Assembly (NCBI RefSeq): GCF_032854445.1
Contig: NC_088297.1
Span: 4,341,991-4,405,990 of the forward strand
DNA from: Liolophura sinensis
Taxonomy: Eukaryota > Mollusca > Polyplacophora > Chitonida > Chitonidae
Reading direction: 5' to 3'
Length of the DNA stretch: 64,000 nucleotides
The translations under genes were made by a program, and so were the position numbers. This document shows positions 46,201 to 55,218 of this stretch, one piece after another (positions within the stretch are counted from its first letter, which is position 1; every line of letters begins with the position of its first letter). The notes beneath the pieces were generated by a model, which saw only the letters and a list, made by a program, of their open reading frames with translations, was not told where the DNA came from and ran no database searches.

Positions 46201-49200
46201 TTATTCCTTATCGTTGATAAGAAGCCTTAGCTAACAAATCTGGCTGATTAGGAAGCTGACAGGCTGTCAGTAAAATGTCAAAACAGCATTACATCAAAGA
46301 GCCAGCAGATTCATAAAGGCCAGGTGTACAGTGAACCTGTAATCCAGGTGTAAAGCTACCAGGCTTGGATGCTGGATATTACAGGCGACTACCATACAAC
46401 TATAAACTTTTAATCACAAGGTAAATATAAACTTTAAGAGATGAAATCCAATTTTGCCTATGTACATGACAAAACTCAACTGAGAACTGGGACCACAACG
46501 ACATTTTGTGACTTAAGTCAAAATTTAAAACCTTGTCACAATGCTTAGTTTTCGGTACTGAAATTTTGACACATTTGTCTTAAGATGACATTAATAAGGT
46601 GGTCAAATTTTTAATTAAATGATCAAAATTAAGTTCTAAAATCATATTTCAAATTTTTGACTTGAAGTTCGAACTGGCTTTATGGAATCAAATCCTGAGG
46701 CTGATTGTCCACCCTTATCGGTCAGGGTACTCTCGTCAGGGGAATGGATACACAAAAGTTTCTATACATGTACAATGTACAAGGATAAGCATTTAATACC
46801 TGGATTGGTTGGATTTATGATTGTTGCCACTTGGACAAAAACGACAAATATACATCCACAGGTACTGTACACCTACAGCACTACAATGCACACTACCAAA
46901 TCTAAGCCAGCAACTAAACAGCCGAGAAAGGTTTTCTATGTATTTGTAGTCTGAATTATATACATATATGCCCTGCCCTTTTAATCTGTCCAATCTGCCT
47001 TGTCTCGGCTCCCTTCCTTTACGATCTTAAAAATGTCAATGTGAAGTCAATAAACCTTAACGACATAGTCATGCTTACTGAACGCACACAAAAGCCTCAA
47101 TGCAAGGCTTGATCATTGGCAAGCTTGCATAAATCCCTCAACTTATTGTTATGATGCCAAGGGCCGTGTGAAAGATCACTAATTATATGTATCACGTACA
47201 TGTAATTGTCGTTGTACACTGTATGCTGCTGTGCACGAGTAAATGGCATCATGTATATAGCACTACCTTTGTGTATGGAAGAGCAGGCTGACATTAGGGA
47301 CAATGCAACCCTGTATATAGCACTACCTTTGTGTATGGAAGAGCAGGCTGACATTAGGGACAATGCAACCCTGTATATAGCACTACGTGTGTGTATGGAA
47401 GAGCAGGCTGACATTAGGGACAATGCAACCCAGTATATAGCACTACCTGTGTGTATGGAAGAGCAGGCTGACATTAGGCACAATGCAACCCTGTATATAG
47501 CACTACGTGTGTGTATGGAAGAGCAGGCTGACATTAGGGACAATGCAACCCTGTATATAGCACTACCTGTGTGTATGGAAGAGCAGGCTGACATTAGGGA
47601 CAATGCAACCCTGTATATAGCACTACCTGTGTGTATGGAAGAGCAGGCTGACATTAGGGACAATGCAACCCTGTATATAGCACTACCTTTGTGTATGGAA
47701 GAGCAGGCTGACATTAGGCACAATGCAACCCTGTATATAGCACTATGTGTGTGTATGGAAGAGCAGGCTGACATTAGGGACAATGCAACCCTGTATATAG
47801 CACTACGTGTGTGTATGGAAGAGCAGGCTGACATTAGGGACAATGCAACCCTGTATATAGCACTACGTGTGTGTATGGAAGAGCAGGCTGACATTAGGCA
47901 CAATGCAACCCTGTATATAGCACTACCTGTGTGTATGGAAGAGCAGGCAGACATTAGGCACAATGCAACCCTGTATATAGCACTACCTGTGTGTATGGAA
48001 GAGCAGGCAGACCATTGCATGAAGGGGATAGTGCAATGACTGGTTGACCCGTATCAGTATAATGGCTTGGTCGGGGGCATCTTACTTGCCTTCGGTAATG
48101 CATCTCAGTGAAGCAACACTAGATAAAAGAGTGGTAGAAATATGTCCTGCAACGGTGAGGCACAATATGTGCGCTCTAAGGATTCCTTCGTCGTCATATG
48201 AGTGAAAAATTGTTAAGTACGACGTTAAACCCCAAGCACTCACTCAAACCATACCATCTACATCTAGCTTATTATGACTGCTGTAATACATGTTATCATA
48301 ACTGCAACTAATCACTGGTTGAGAGTGGAGATACCTGTACAAGTAGGGGATCTGAGATTAAACCTGATGTACTGCCAACACCTAAATGCTGTTGCCAAAT
48401 CAACCACACTCAAAAACACGGACCAACCCTGACCGCAGTTACCAAACCAACCACACTCAAAAACACAGACCAACACATGAATGCAGTTGCCCAACCAACC
48501 ACACTCCAAAAACACAGACCAACACATGAATGCAGTTGCCCAACCAACCACACTCCAAAACACTGACCAACACATGAATGCAGTTTCCAAACCAACCACA
48601 CTCAAAAACACTGACCAACCTTGAGTGCAGTTGCCAAACCTGATGGCACTCACCACACTTGAAGTACATGTAACATGTCGAAGACACCAGACATGACACC
48701 ACACCAAGTCAAGTTATACTGACACCAGGCCAACCAGTGCTGTTCCCTTGGACTAACCTCTCAGTGCTGAGCGCCAGACGAGGCAGAAACAAGCAGCGTC
48801 TTCAGTAACTAAATGTGAAAAGAACTTCAGCATTTGTTATACATGCTTCTAGATCCAATGGCGCATGTACATCCCACATTAAATATGCACCTGTCTCACA
48901 ATCCCCTTCCATCTGCACCTATCTAAATCCTCTTTTTTGTGACAATTGTAAAGTAAATTTTTATTGCTAACAAATACTATTATACATACATATGTGTACC
49001 CCACCACCCCCCACACCCCAATCCTTTCACCCCAAACCATATATTTTAAGGTGGAGTTATCTGATTTGTCTGATTTGTGTTTGTTTAGGGGTAATCAACA
49101 ATACAACTACATGTCACGCATGAGCCTGGTTACAGTTACATGTGCGTGTTAGGGTGGAACATGCCCAACAGAGTCTAGAGCAAATCCTTACACCGCCAGA

Positions 49201-52160
49201 AAAATAGACAGCACCTGTCAGGCGTGAAAATCTATACACATCAGACCTGGTTTGACAAGGGAGAGTTGTTTTAGGCACAACCCCTTAAACCACTTAGCCA
49301 GTGAAGACACAGAACAAACATATTACCTCAGCATGACACCTTGAAGCCTTTATTTTAAGACAACCTTCACAGACCATATTGTGTGCCTAGTCTGCAAGGA
49401 CCGCAGATGGCATCATGCCACTTAGCTGAATGAGTTATTGTGGAAACCCCATCTATAAGCCTCTAGTCTTTACCAACCCAGAAGATAGGTGGCTATAATT
49501 TCAACTGTCAGTGAAGCATTGTTAGCAGAAAATACACCCAGAAGATAGGTGGCTGTAATTTCAACTGTCAGTCAAGCATTGTTAGCAGAAAATACACACA
49601 TACAGTTGATGACATACACGTAAAGGTCTGAGCAGGCTGAAAAATTGAACACAAGGGAAATTTACCTTGATGTAAGGTTACTTTAATAGTCTACTGACGG
49701 CCATATAATAGTTTGCAAGGCAAAATCAGTCCAGAACTCATTTGACAGCTGGAGCCGCATCTTCTATGTTTCATACAGGATTACTTCTGGGAGGATAGGT
49801 GTAGATAAATTACAACACATACATGAATAAAGCTGTGCCTCAACAATGACTATGCTCATGTGAGCAGGGACAATATGTTAACAACCGTAGTTACCTCCCC
49901 TGATGTACATGTACATGTATGCTAGTCCAGCAAAAGAAAAGCAGAGTGAAAATCTTTACAGACACCAGTGTTTCCAATGTAACGACATCTGGATTTATTT
50001 ACAAATTACAACATGGGCAGGTCTGTCAGCAACCTGCAGATGGCTGTGGATTTCCTACCACTACAACGCTGGCCTCCATCATGTAAGTGAAATATTGATG
50101 AGTATGGTTTAAAACACTTATTTATTCCTTTAAAAATAAATAAATAAATAAATCAATAAATAAATAAACAAAAATTACATGTCGAAATCTCACCGATAAG
50201 TGAAACTTTGAATGTTGTATTGATTGATCGAATGATTCAAAGTTGTTTGATGCATGTCACACTCAACAATTTTTCACACCTCTAAAAAAGCAGTCAGTTT
50301 TAGCGACATACCCTGGGGAAATCCTTGACTTGATGCTGACAGACATTCCCAAATATGATGTACATGTACACACACGATATTAAGGCGGAAAGACAAGAGC
50401 TCTTCAATGAGCGTTAATTTATTTATTTATCTGTTAAGTATCTGTTAAGTGTTTTACACCGCTCTCAAGAATATTTCACTTATATTACAGCGGCCAGCAT
50501 TATGCAATGAACGTTAGACAGCACAGATAGGCATAGTTGTAAACAAGGCACCAGGTGTATAATTAGCTGCAACACGTAACGATGTACATGTACCCTGACA
50601 GCCAATAAAATACCCTGTCTTCAGCCTTAAAATAAACCCTGATATTATTGCTTTTTGAAGATCACCATTTCTTGTCTTGCAATCACAATTAAAACGAAAG
50701 CTTCTAAACTGACTCAAGGGATTAAGGCAAGACAAAAGCAAAAAAAAATAACCAGTAATTAGCCGTTTCTTTCCAGCGTCCATATTTGTGTGAATTTCTA
50801 CGACAGATGATGTACAGGTACAAGGACTACTGAAATTCAGGATACAATGTACGTGTATATGTATGTGTTTTGAAAAAAAAAATGTTTTAGCAGTAAGATT
50901 GTATTCAGCTTTATGTAGAAGTATGATATGATGAATGATTGATTGACTGAGTGGTGTTTTATTGTGCCGTACTCGAGAATATTTCACTTATACGACGGCG
51001 GCCAACATTATGGAGGGTGGAAACCCACGACCATTCACAGGGTGCTGGCAGGCCTTCCCACTTACGGCCGGAGAGGAAGCCAGCATGAGCTGGACTTGAA
51101 CTCACAGCGACCGCATTGGGGAGAGACTCCTAGGCCATTACGCTGTGCTAGTGCGGTAACCAACTGAGCCATATTTTAGTTTAAGCAGATAAACACCAGG
51201 TGAAACCATTAAGAAATGGGGTAGTACATATGTGTATGGTAAACAAGCGGAAATAAAAGTGGATTTCGAGCTTATGGGGTCATCGATGTTGATGGTATCG
51301 TCATCATGATGATGATGCTTGTGAGGTCCACATACAAGTACAGTAAACTAGGGTAAGTAAAGTGAATGTTGAACTTAATGGGTCATCGATGTCGATGGTA
51401 TCGTCATCATAATGATGATGCTTGTGAGGTCCACATACAAGTACAGTAAACTAGGGTAGGTAAAGTGAATGTTGAACTTACCGGGTCATCGATGTCGATG
51501 GTATCGTCATCATAATGATGATGCTTGTGAGGTCCACATACAAGTACAGTAAACTAGGGTAAGTAAATTGGATGCTGAACTTACAGGGTCATCGATGTCG
51601 ATGGTATCGTCATCATAATGATGATGCTTGTGAGGTCCACATACAAGTACAGTAAACTAGGGTAAGTAAAGTGGATGCTGAACTTACAGGGTCATCGATG
51701 TCGATGGTATCGTCATCATAATGATGATGCTTGTGAGGTCCACATACAAGTACAGTAAACTAGGGTAAGTAAAGTGGATGCTGAACTTACAGGGTCATCG
51801 ATGTCGATGGTTCGTCATCATAATGATGATGCTTGTGAGGTCCACATACAAGTACAGTAAACTAGGGTAGGTAAAGTGAATGTTGAACTTACAGGGTCAT
51901 CGATGTCGATGGTATCGTCATCATAATGATGATGCTTGTGAGGTCCACATACAAGTACAGTAAACTAGGGTAAGTAAAGTGGATGCTGAACTTACAGGGT
52001 CATCGATGTCGATGGTTCGTCATCATAATGATGATGCTTGTGAGGTCCACATACAAGTACAGTAAACTAGGGTAGGTAAAGTGGATGTTGAACTTACCGG
52101 GTCATCGATGTCGATGGTATCGTCATCATGATGATGATGCTTGTGAGCTTTATTCCTCTC
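37043..52160 (-). CDS. Syndecan with two thyroglobulin type-1 domains, 5' end missing
   Basis: Exons in transcript order: 52160-52098, 42809-42689, 41720-41448, 40838-40638, 39512-39451, 39023-38963, 38413-38288 and 37212-37043. They total 1077 nt (358 aa plus stop) and all phases agree (0, 1, 1, 1, 0, 1, 1). Order of parts: His/Asp-rich segment; acidic GAG-attachment segment with three SG sites (EGSGP, YGSGA, PGSGD); TY-1 domain 1; TY-1 domain 2; Pro/Thr linker; acidic DDDDDSYE juxtamembrane region; TM helix; cytoplasmic C1 [11 protein letters not shown] region, and C2 EYYA. Cytoplasmic C1 and C2 identify a syndecan, a heparan sulfate proteoglycan co-receptor of the plasma membrane. The two TY-1 domains are not part of the usual syndecan. 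No signal peptide exon was found, so the gene is incomplete in the window. Confidence 0.9.
37146..37580 (-). repeat. 67-bp minisatellite built from the syndecan TM exon and its acceptor
   Basis: Six copies counting the real exon, with tandem acceptors (read as - strand tttacag|GTATCATTG) every 67 bp at about 37212, 37279, 37346, 37413, 37480 and 37547. Copies alternate between a type with an open TM frame (CCATTTTACTG) and one with a stop (CCATTTGACTG). Confidence 0.95.
37935..38072 (-). mobile_element. SINE-1 fragment in syndecan last intron
   Basis: tttgatttgattggagtttt to accatccgcaggctgctggt. Confidence 0.88.
38288..38413 (-). CDS. Syndecan juxtamembrane acidic exon
   Basis: 126 nt, phase 1-1. 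Codes [20 protein letters not shown] and on to MGQPGILAG. Acceptor tttgtctccag, donor gtaagtg. Confidence 0.88.
38963..39023 (-). CDS. Syndecan linker exon
   Basis: 61 nt, phase 0 in and 1 out; codes [20 protein letters not shown]. Acceptor atcttgcag, donor gtaagt. Confidence 0.8.
39451..39512 (-). CDS. Syndecan linker exon with NAGNAG acceptor
   Basis: 62 nt, phase 1 in and 0 out. Codes [20 protein letters not shown] then N. The acceptor reads tttcagcag, so splicing may use either AG and include or drop one codon. Donor gtaaga. Confidence 0.8.
39735..39944 (+). repeat. MITE-like repeat A, copy 2
   Basis: attcttcaatctttccgcat ... tacgccaaaaggttgaggca; the ends are imperfect inverted repeats. 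Confidence 0.72.
40638..40838 (-). CDS. Syndecan exon with thyroglobulin type-1 domain 2
   Basis: 201 nt, phase 1-1. Six cysteines: [33 protein letters not shown] and PNC. Acceptor tgtttttcag, donor gtaagt. Similar to domain 1 (PRCT.TGEFEK.QCR), so the two probably arose by exon duplication. Confidence 0.93.
40905..41050 (+). mobile_element. SINE-1 fragment in syndecan intron
   Basis: ggccgtaagtgagaaggtct to aacacctatcaaataaataa. Confidence 0.9.
41448..41720 (-). CDS. Syndecan exon with thyroglobulin type-1 domain 1
   Basis: 273 nt, phase 1-1. After a Pro/Thr-rich stretch come the six TY-1 cysteines in order: [30 protein letters not shown] and RPDC. The CWCV motif and GEF/QC spacing are diagnostic. 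Acceptor tatgtgcag, donor gtaagt. Confidence 0.93.
42530..42600 (-). mobile_element. SINE-1 tail fragment
   Basis: tttgattggtcttttacgcc to cttatacagcattacgg. Confidence 0.8.
42689..42809 (-). CDS. Syndecan GAG-attachment exon
   Basis: 121 nt, phase 0 in and 1 out. Codes [20 protein letters not shown] and on through [20 protein letters not shown]. Ser-Gly pairs in acidic context are heparan sulfate attachment sites. Acceptor ttgttgtgtag, donor gtgaga. Confidence 0.85.
42882..43058 (-). mobile_element. SINE-1, 5'-truncated, with 13-bp target site duplication
   Basis: Poly(T) tail to gacttgaactcacagcga (truncated at box B). Flanked by caatataaaaaga at 42869-42881 and 43059-43071. Confidence 0.95.
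43112..43232 (-). mobile_element. Degenerate SINE-1 fragment
   Basis: ttttttacaccatactcaag ... gaaacccaccaccatcctta. Confidence 0.72.
43505..43930 (+). repeat. Dispersed repeat D, copy 2 (syndecan intron)
   Basis: gtaaaattttcctgatgtga, gttgaatcaggcagatgcga, gtggaaggaacagaaatatt; matches 28680-29050. Confidence 0.65.
44160..44372. repeat. MITE-like repeat B, copy
   Basis: Shares aaagcactttttaaagtgga, aattatttctctacacccc and gttctctctgaatgcttcaa with 45878-46105 and, reversed, 7735-7895. Confidence 0.7.
45135..45235. repeat. Short tandem repeat of gtgtaacatgat
   Basis: Five to six irregular copies of gtgtaacatgatgtgtaaca. Confidence 0.75.
45247..45432 (-). repeat. MITE-like repeat A, copy 3
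   Basis: attcctcaattcttcaattt ... acaccttgcaaacatgtaaa + aaaagttgaagaatta. Confidence 0.72.
45878..46105. repeat. MITE-like repeat B, copy
   Basis: aatcttcaacctattaaacc ... gaaaaagttgaagatttacg. An internal poly(C)/poly(A) run at 45950-45970. Confidence 0.7.
47240..48010 (-). repeat. 60-bp minisatellite in syndecan intron
   Basis: About 13 nearly identical copies (gtgtatggaagagcaggctg, acattaggcacaatgcaacc, ctgtatatagcactacctgt). The 20-codon period leaves all units open on both strands, producing ORFs of 277 and 307 codons that show no protein family features. Copies differ mainly at two or three fixed positions. Confidence 0.95.
48035..48246 (+). mobile_element. SINE-2 fragment in syndecan intron
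   Basis: gactggttgacccgtatcag to ttaaaccccaagcactcact; directly follows the 60-bp minisatellite. Confidence 0.87.
48385..48640 (-). repeat. About 50-bp minisatellite in syndecan intron
   Basis: Five units with accaaccacactccaaaaaca and gaccaacacatgaatgcagt. It abuts a reverse copy of the third SINE-like family (48640-48800). Confidence 0.85.
48640..48800 (-). repeat. Third SINE-like family, copy 3
   Basis: gaagacaccagacatgacac ... cctctcagtgctgagcgcca, the reverse of 15985-16110. Confidence 0.75.
50010..50165 (+). mobile_element. SINE-1 tail fragment
   Basis: gggcaggtctgtcagcaacc to (aaat)n. Confidence 0.8.
50415..50506 (-). mobile_element. SINE-1 tail fragment
   Basis: (attt)n, ttttacaccgctctcaagaa, cagcggccagcattatg. 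Confidence 0.82.
50938..51172 (-). mobile_element. SINE-1, near full-length
   Basis: gattgattgactgagtggtg to gtaaccaactgagcca. Confidence 0.9.
51277..52157 (-). repeat. 103-bp minisatellite built from the syndecan His/Asp exon and its donor
   Basis: Nine copies counting the real exon, at about 52099, 51997, 51894, 51792, 51689, 51586, 51483, 51380 and 51277. Most copies keep the donor (gaccctgtaagttc); in the 51380 copy and the terminal 51277 copy it is degraded. All replace the exon start by other sequence ending cctcacaag. Two copies (51792, 51997) have lost one base. Confidence 0.95.
52098..52160 (-). CDS. Syndecan His/Asp-rich ectodomain exon
   Basis: 63 nt, phase 0-0; codes [20 protein letters not shown] then P. 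Acceptor tgtttttgcag, donor gtaagttc. Phase 1 would give a stop, so phase 0 is required. It seeds the 103-bp array next to it. Confidence 0.72.
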
Positions 52161-53329
52161 CTGCAAAAACAAAAACAGACAGGTCAAATTAGAGCCACAT
52201 GGGCAAAATCCACAATCTGAGACAGCCAGAAAAAAAACAGAAATGGAAGAGGGAAAAAATGGTGCAGGGCATGTGAAGACATCTGTGGCTGGGTGAAACA
52301 GCAGTGATAGGAATCTAAACCCTGCCCTGCTGACTGATTCCCCCCCCCCCCCCCCAGGGATTCCATCTACCCCACCCACTCACCACCTCCAGCCCTTCTA
52401 CTTTATGGTCTAATTACTATCACTCAGACCCCTGGTCAAATTTCTCCACCCATTCACCAAGGAAGAGGACTCCTCCCAATGGTACACACAATGTACCTAC
52501 TTCCGACACACCACATGTAGAAACGGGAGCACTTCTTTACTTTTTCTTTTTGATTATTTATTCATGGTTTCCATTTTCAGCACTGCACCACATCTTGTAT
52601 GTACACTGATTGAACAAGTTTTCTCACATTACAAAATGTACACATTGAAGACATGGATAGGAAGTTAACAGCTGGTAATTCTTCTGGTAACACAACTGGT
52701 CAGATTGCAAACCCCGTGACTTATTGGAAATACACGTATTAAACTGCCCACCCTTCCCGAAAAAAAAAAAAAAAATCTACACTTCACTAAATTGAGATTA
52801 TTAAGTGCCGTATGGTAAGGTCATGACTCCGTGCAAAAAATTCATGAAGTTTTGGTAAACATGGTCTCTGTGTTTTATTATTTATTTATAATGTAACTTT
52901 GTGATCAAAATGAAGCAAATATTAATTCACCAAGTTAGGATCAATCTAGGTGTATTCTGAACTTAGCAAACTCTAGTATACAAATGTATGTAGTGAATTT
53001 ACACAGCCATCAACATATATATATACAGTGTAATTTTCAGCTCTGAGTATACATGTACTGTAAGTGTACCTCCCACTGTGATGTGAACGGTACAGAAATA
53101 ATTTTCCATGTGCAACAATGTGCCTGTAATTACAGGAATATTGAGACAAATCTCCAAACACTGGTGCACCACATGTACACTGTACCCTTGTATACTGTGG
53201 TCTATGCTAACCTAGTACATATTTACCATGGCACACATTCTGGCTATCTAGGGCAGGCTGTGTGACAGGCCACTGGGGAATAATCAGCTAACTCCTGTCC
53301 ACACATGTGACTCTAGACCCAGTGTACAT

Positions 53330-53945
53330 GTGTGAGTGAGTGTTTAGGGTTTAACATCATACTTGTACATGCAGGAGTGAGTGAGTGAGTGAGTGAGTGA
53401 GTGAGCGAACAAGTGTTTAGGGTTTAACATCATACTTGTACATGCAGGATTGAGTGAGTGAGTGCTTAGGGTTTAACATCATACTTGCACATGCAGGATT
53501 GAGTGAGTGACTGAGTGAGTGAGTGAGTGCTTAGGGTTTAACATCATACTTGTACATGCAGGAGTGAGTGAGTGAGTGCTTAGGGTTTAACATCATACTT
53601 GCACATGCAGGAGTGAGTGAGTGACTGAGTGAGTGAGTGAGTGCTTAGGGTTTAACATCATACTTGTACATGCAGGAGTGAGTGAGTGAGCGAGTGCTTA
53701 GGGTTTAACATCATACTTGTACATGCAGGAGTGAGTGAGTGAGCGAGTGCTTAGGGTTTAACATCATACTTGTACATGCAGGAGTGAGTGAGTGAGCGAG
53801 TGCTTAGGGTTTAACATCATACTTGCACATGCAGGAGTGAGTGAGTGAGTGAGTGAGTGAGTGAGTGTTTAGGGTTTAACATCATACTTGTACATGCAGG
53901 AGTGAGTGAGTGAGTGAGTGCTTAGGGTTTAACATCATACATTTA
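53330..53945. repeat. About 50-60-bp satellite derived from the (GAGT)n end of SINE-2
   Basis: About 11 units, each a variable run of gagt followed by gcttagggtttaacatcata and cttgtacatgcag. The conserved part equals the tail end of the SINE-2 family, so the array grew from a SINE fragment. Confidence 0.9.
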
Positions 53946-55061
53946 GATGCAGGAAAACAGATTTGCAGAATCTCTAAAGAGAGTGTCATTTCAGACTAAA
54001 AATGTCATTTCTGACTTGCAAACCTGTACACGTATATACATATGTATGTGTAAGTCCAAATTTAAAACCTCATTGGAGTGTTTCATTTTTTGAAACTGGA
54101 ACTTACAACTTCACACATCTGTCTAAAGGTGCCATTCATAATTAAGGGGGTTAAAATTCAAATTTCTGAAGCCCCAAAATATAAACTCTAATATTTTATT
54201 TCCATCGTCTTGATGCATTCACCGAAGCACACCTTACATGAATAATTGATTGACTGGTGCTTCAACCTATTATCTGTCATATACACTGTGCGCGTATATG
54301 CTGGTAGTCTGGTTTAGAGGTGAAAGAAACTGGATTGTCTTAGCAGTTACAGCTCACTCTTTAACAGTCACATGACCATGAAGACTTTAAACTTCCAACC
54401 AATCAGAAGACTTTAAACTTCCAACCAATCAGTTCTTGGCTCTTTCACACAAATCCTGCTGCTCTCCACTAGGCAAGCTCAAAAACAACTCTGTGAGAAG
54501 CAAAGAAAGCATTTACCCCACCCAAGTTCTGGGATCTGCAGACTGAAGGGTGTTTATGGTCTACATGTATCAGATGACTTTGTATGGGAAGGTCTCAGTC
54601 ATAAATCAGATAGAGTATGTACAGCAATAACAGGCCTGTCAAACATTTCAAACCAAGAGGAATGGCCATGTGTTTGCTCGGACAGTTTTAAGTTGTGTAC
54701 ATGCATATCAAGGTTACTTGGATTTAGGTGTGTTTGAGCTTAGCCAAGTGTCTTAATACCCACCCACATAAAAATGAAGGAGTTAGTAAAATAATACTGA
54801 TGCACGTGTTGACATACTTTCTTTTTATTATGATAAACATGTGTACACTTTTCTATTTTATACACAGTTTGACCTTTGCATCATTCGGATTTATTGTTGT
54901 TTACTTAAGACCTTTGCATTGTGAAAAAAAAAAGAAAAAAAAAGAAAGAAAGAAGAAAAGAGTAAATGATGACATGGAGCTATACAATGTTTACAATGAC
55001 AACTTACGAAATATCTGATTTCCTATTTTTCTACTAATTGTACACTGGGTATTTACTGATC

Positions 55062-55218
55062 TGATTGGTGTTTTATGCCGTACTCAAGAACATTTCACTT
55101 ATATGACGGCGGCCAGCATTATGGTGGGTGAAAATGGGACAGGCCCCGGGACTAAATCCACATCTATCTGCAGGTTGCTTGCAAACCTTCCCACAAACCT
55201 ACGGCCAGAGAGGAAGCA
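55062..55218 (-). mobile_element. SINE-1 fragment
   Basis: tgattggtgttttatgccgt to cggccagagaggaagcaca. Confidence 0.88.

Noticed and set aside
47240-48010. CRISPR-like array
   Set aside because: Units are contiguous with no unique spacers, the DNA is eukaryotic, and there are no cas genes.
47097-48039. ORFs of 277 and 307 codons on opposite strands
   Set aside because: Both are read-through of the 60-bp minisatellite; no start context, domain or splice support.
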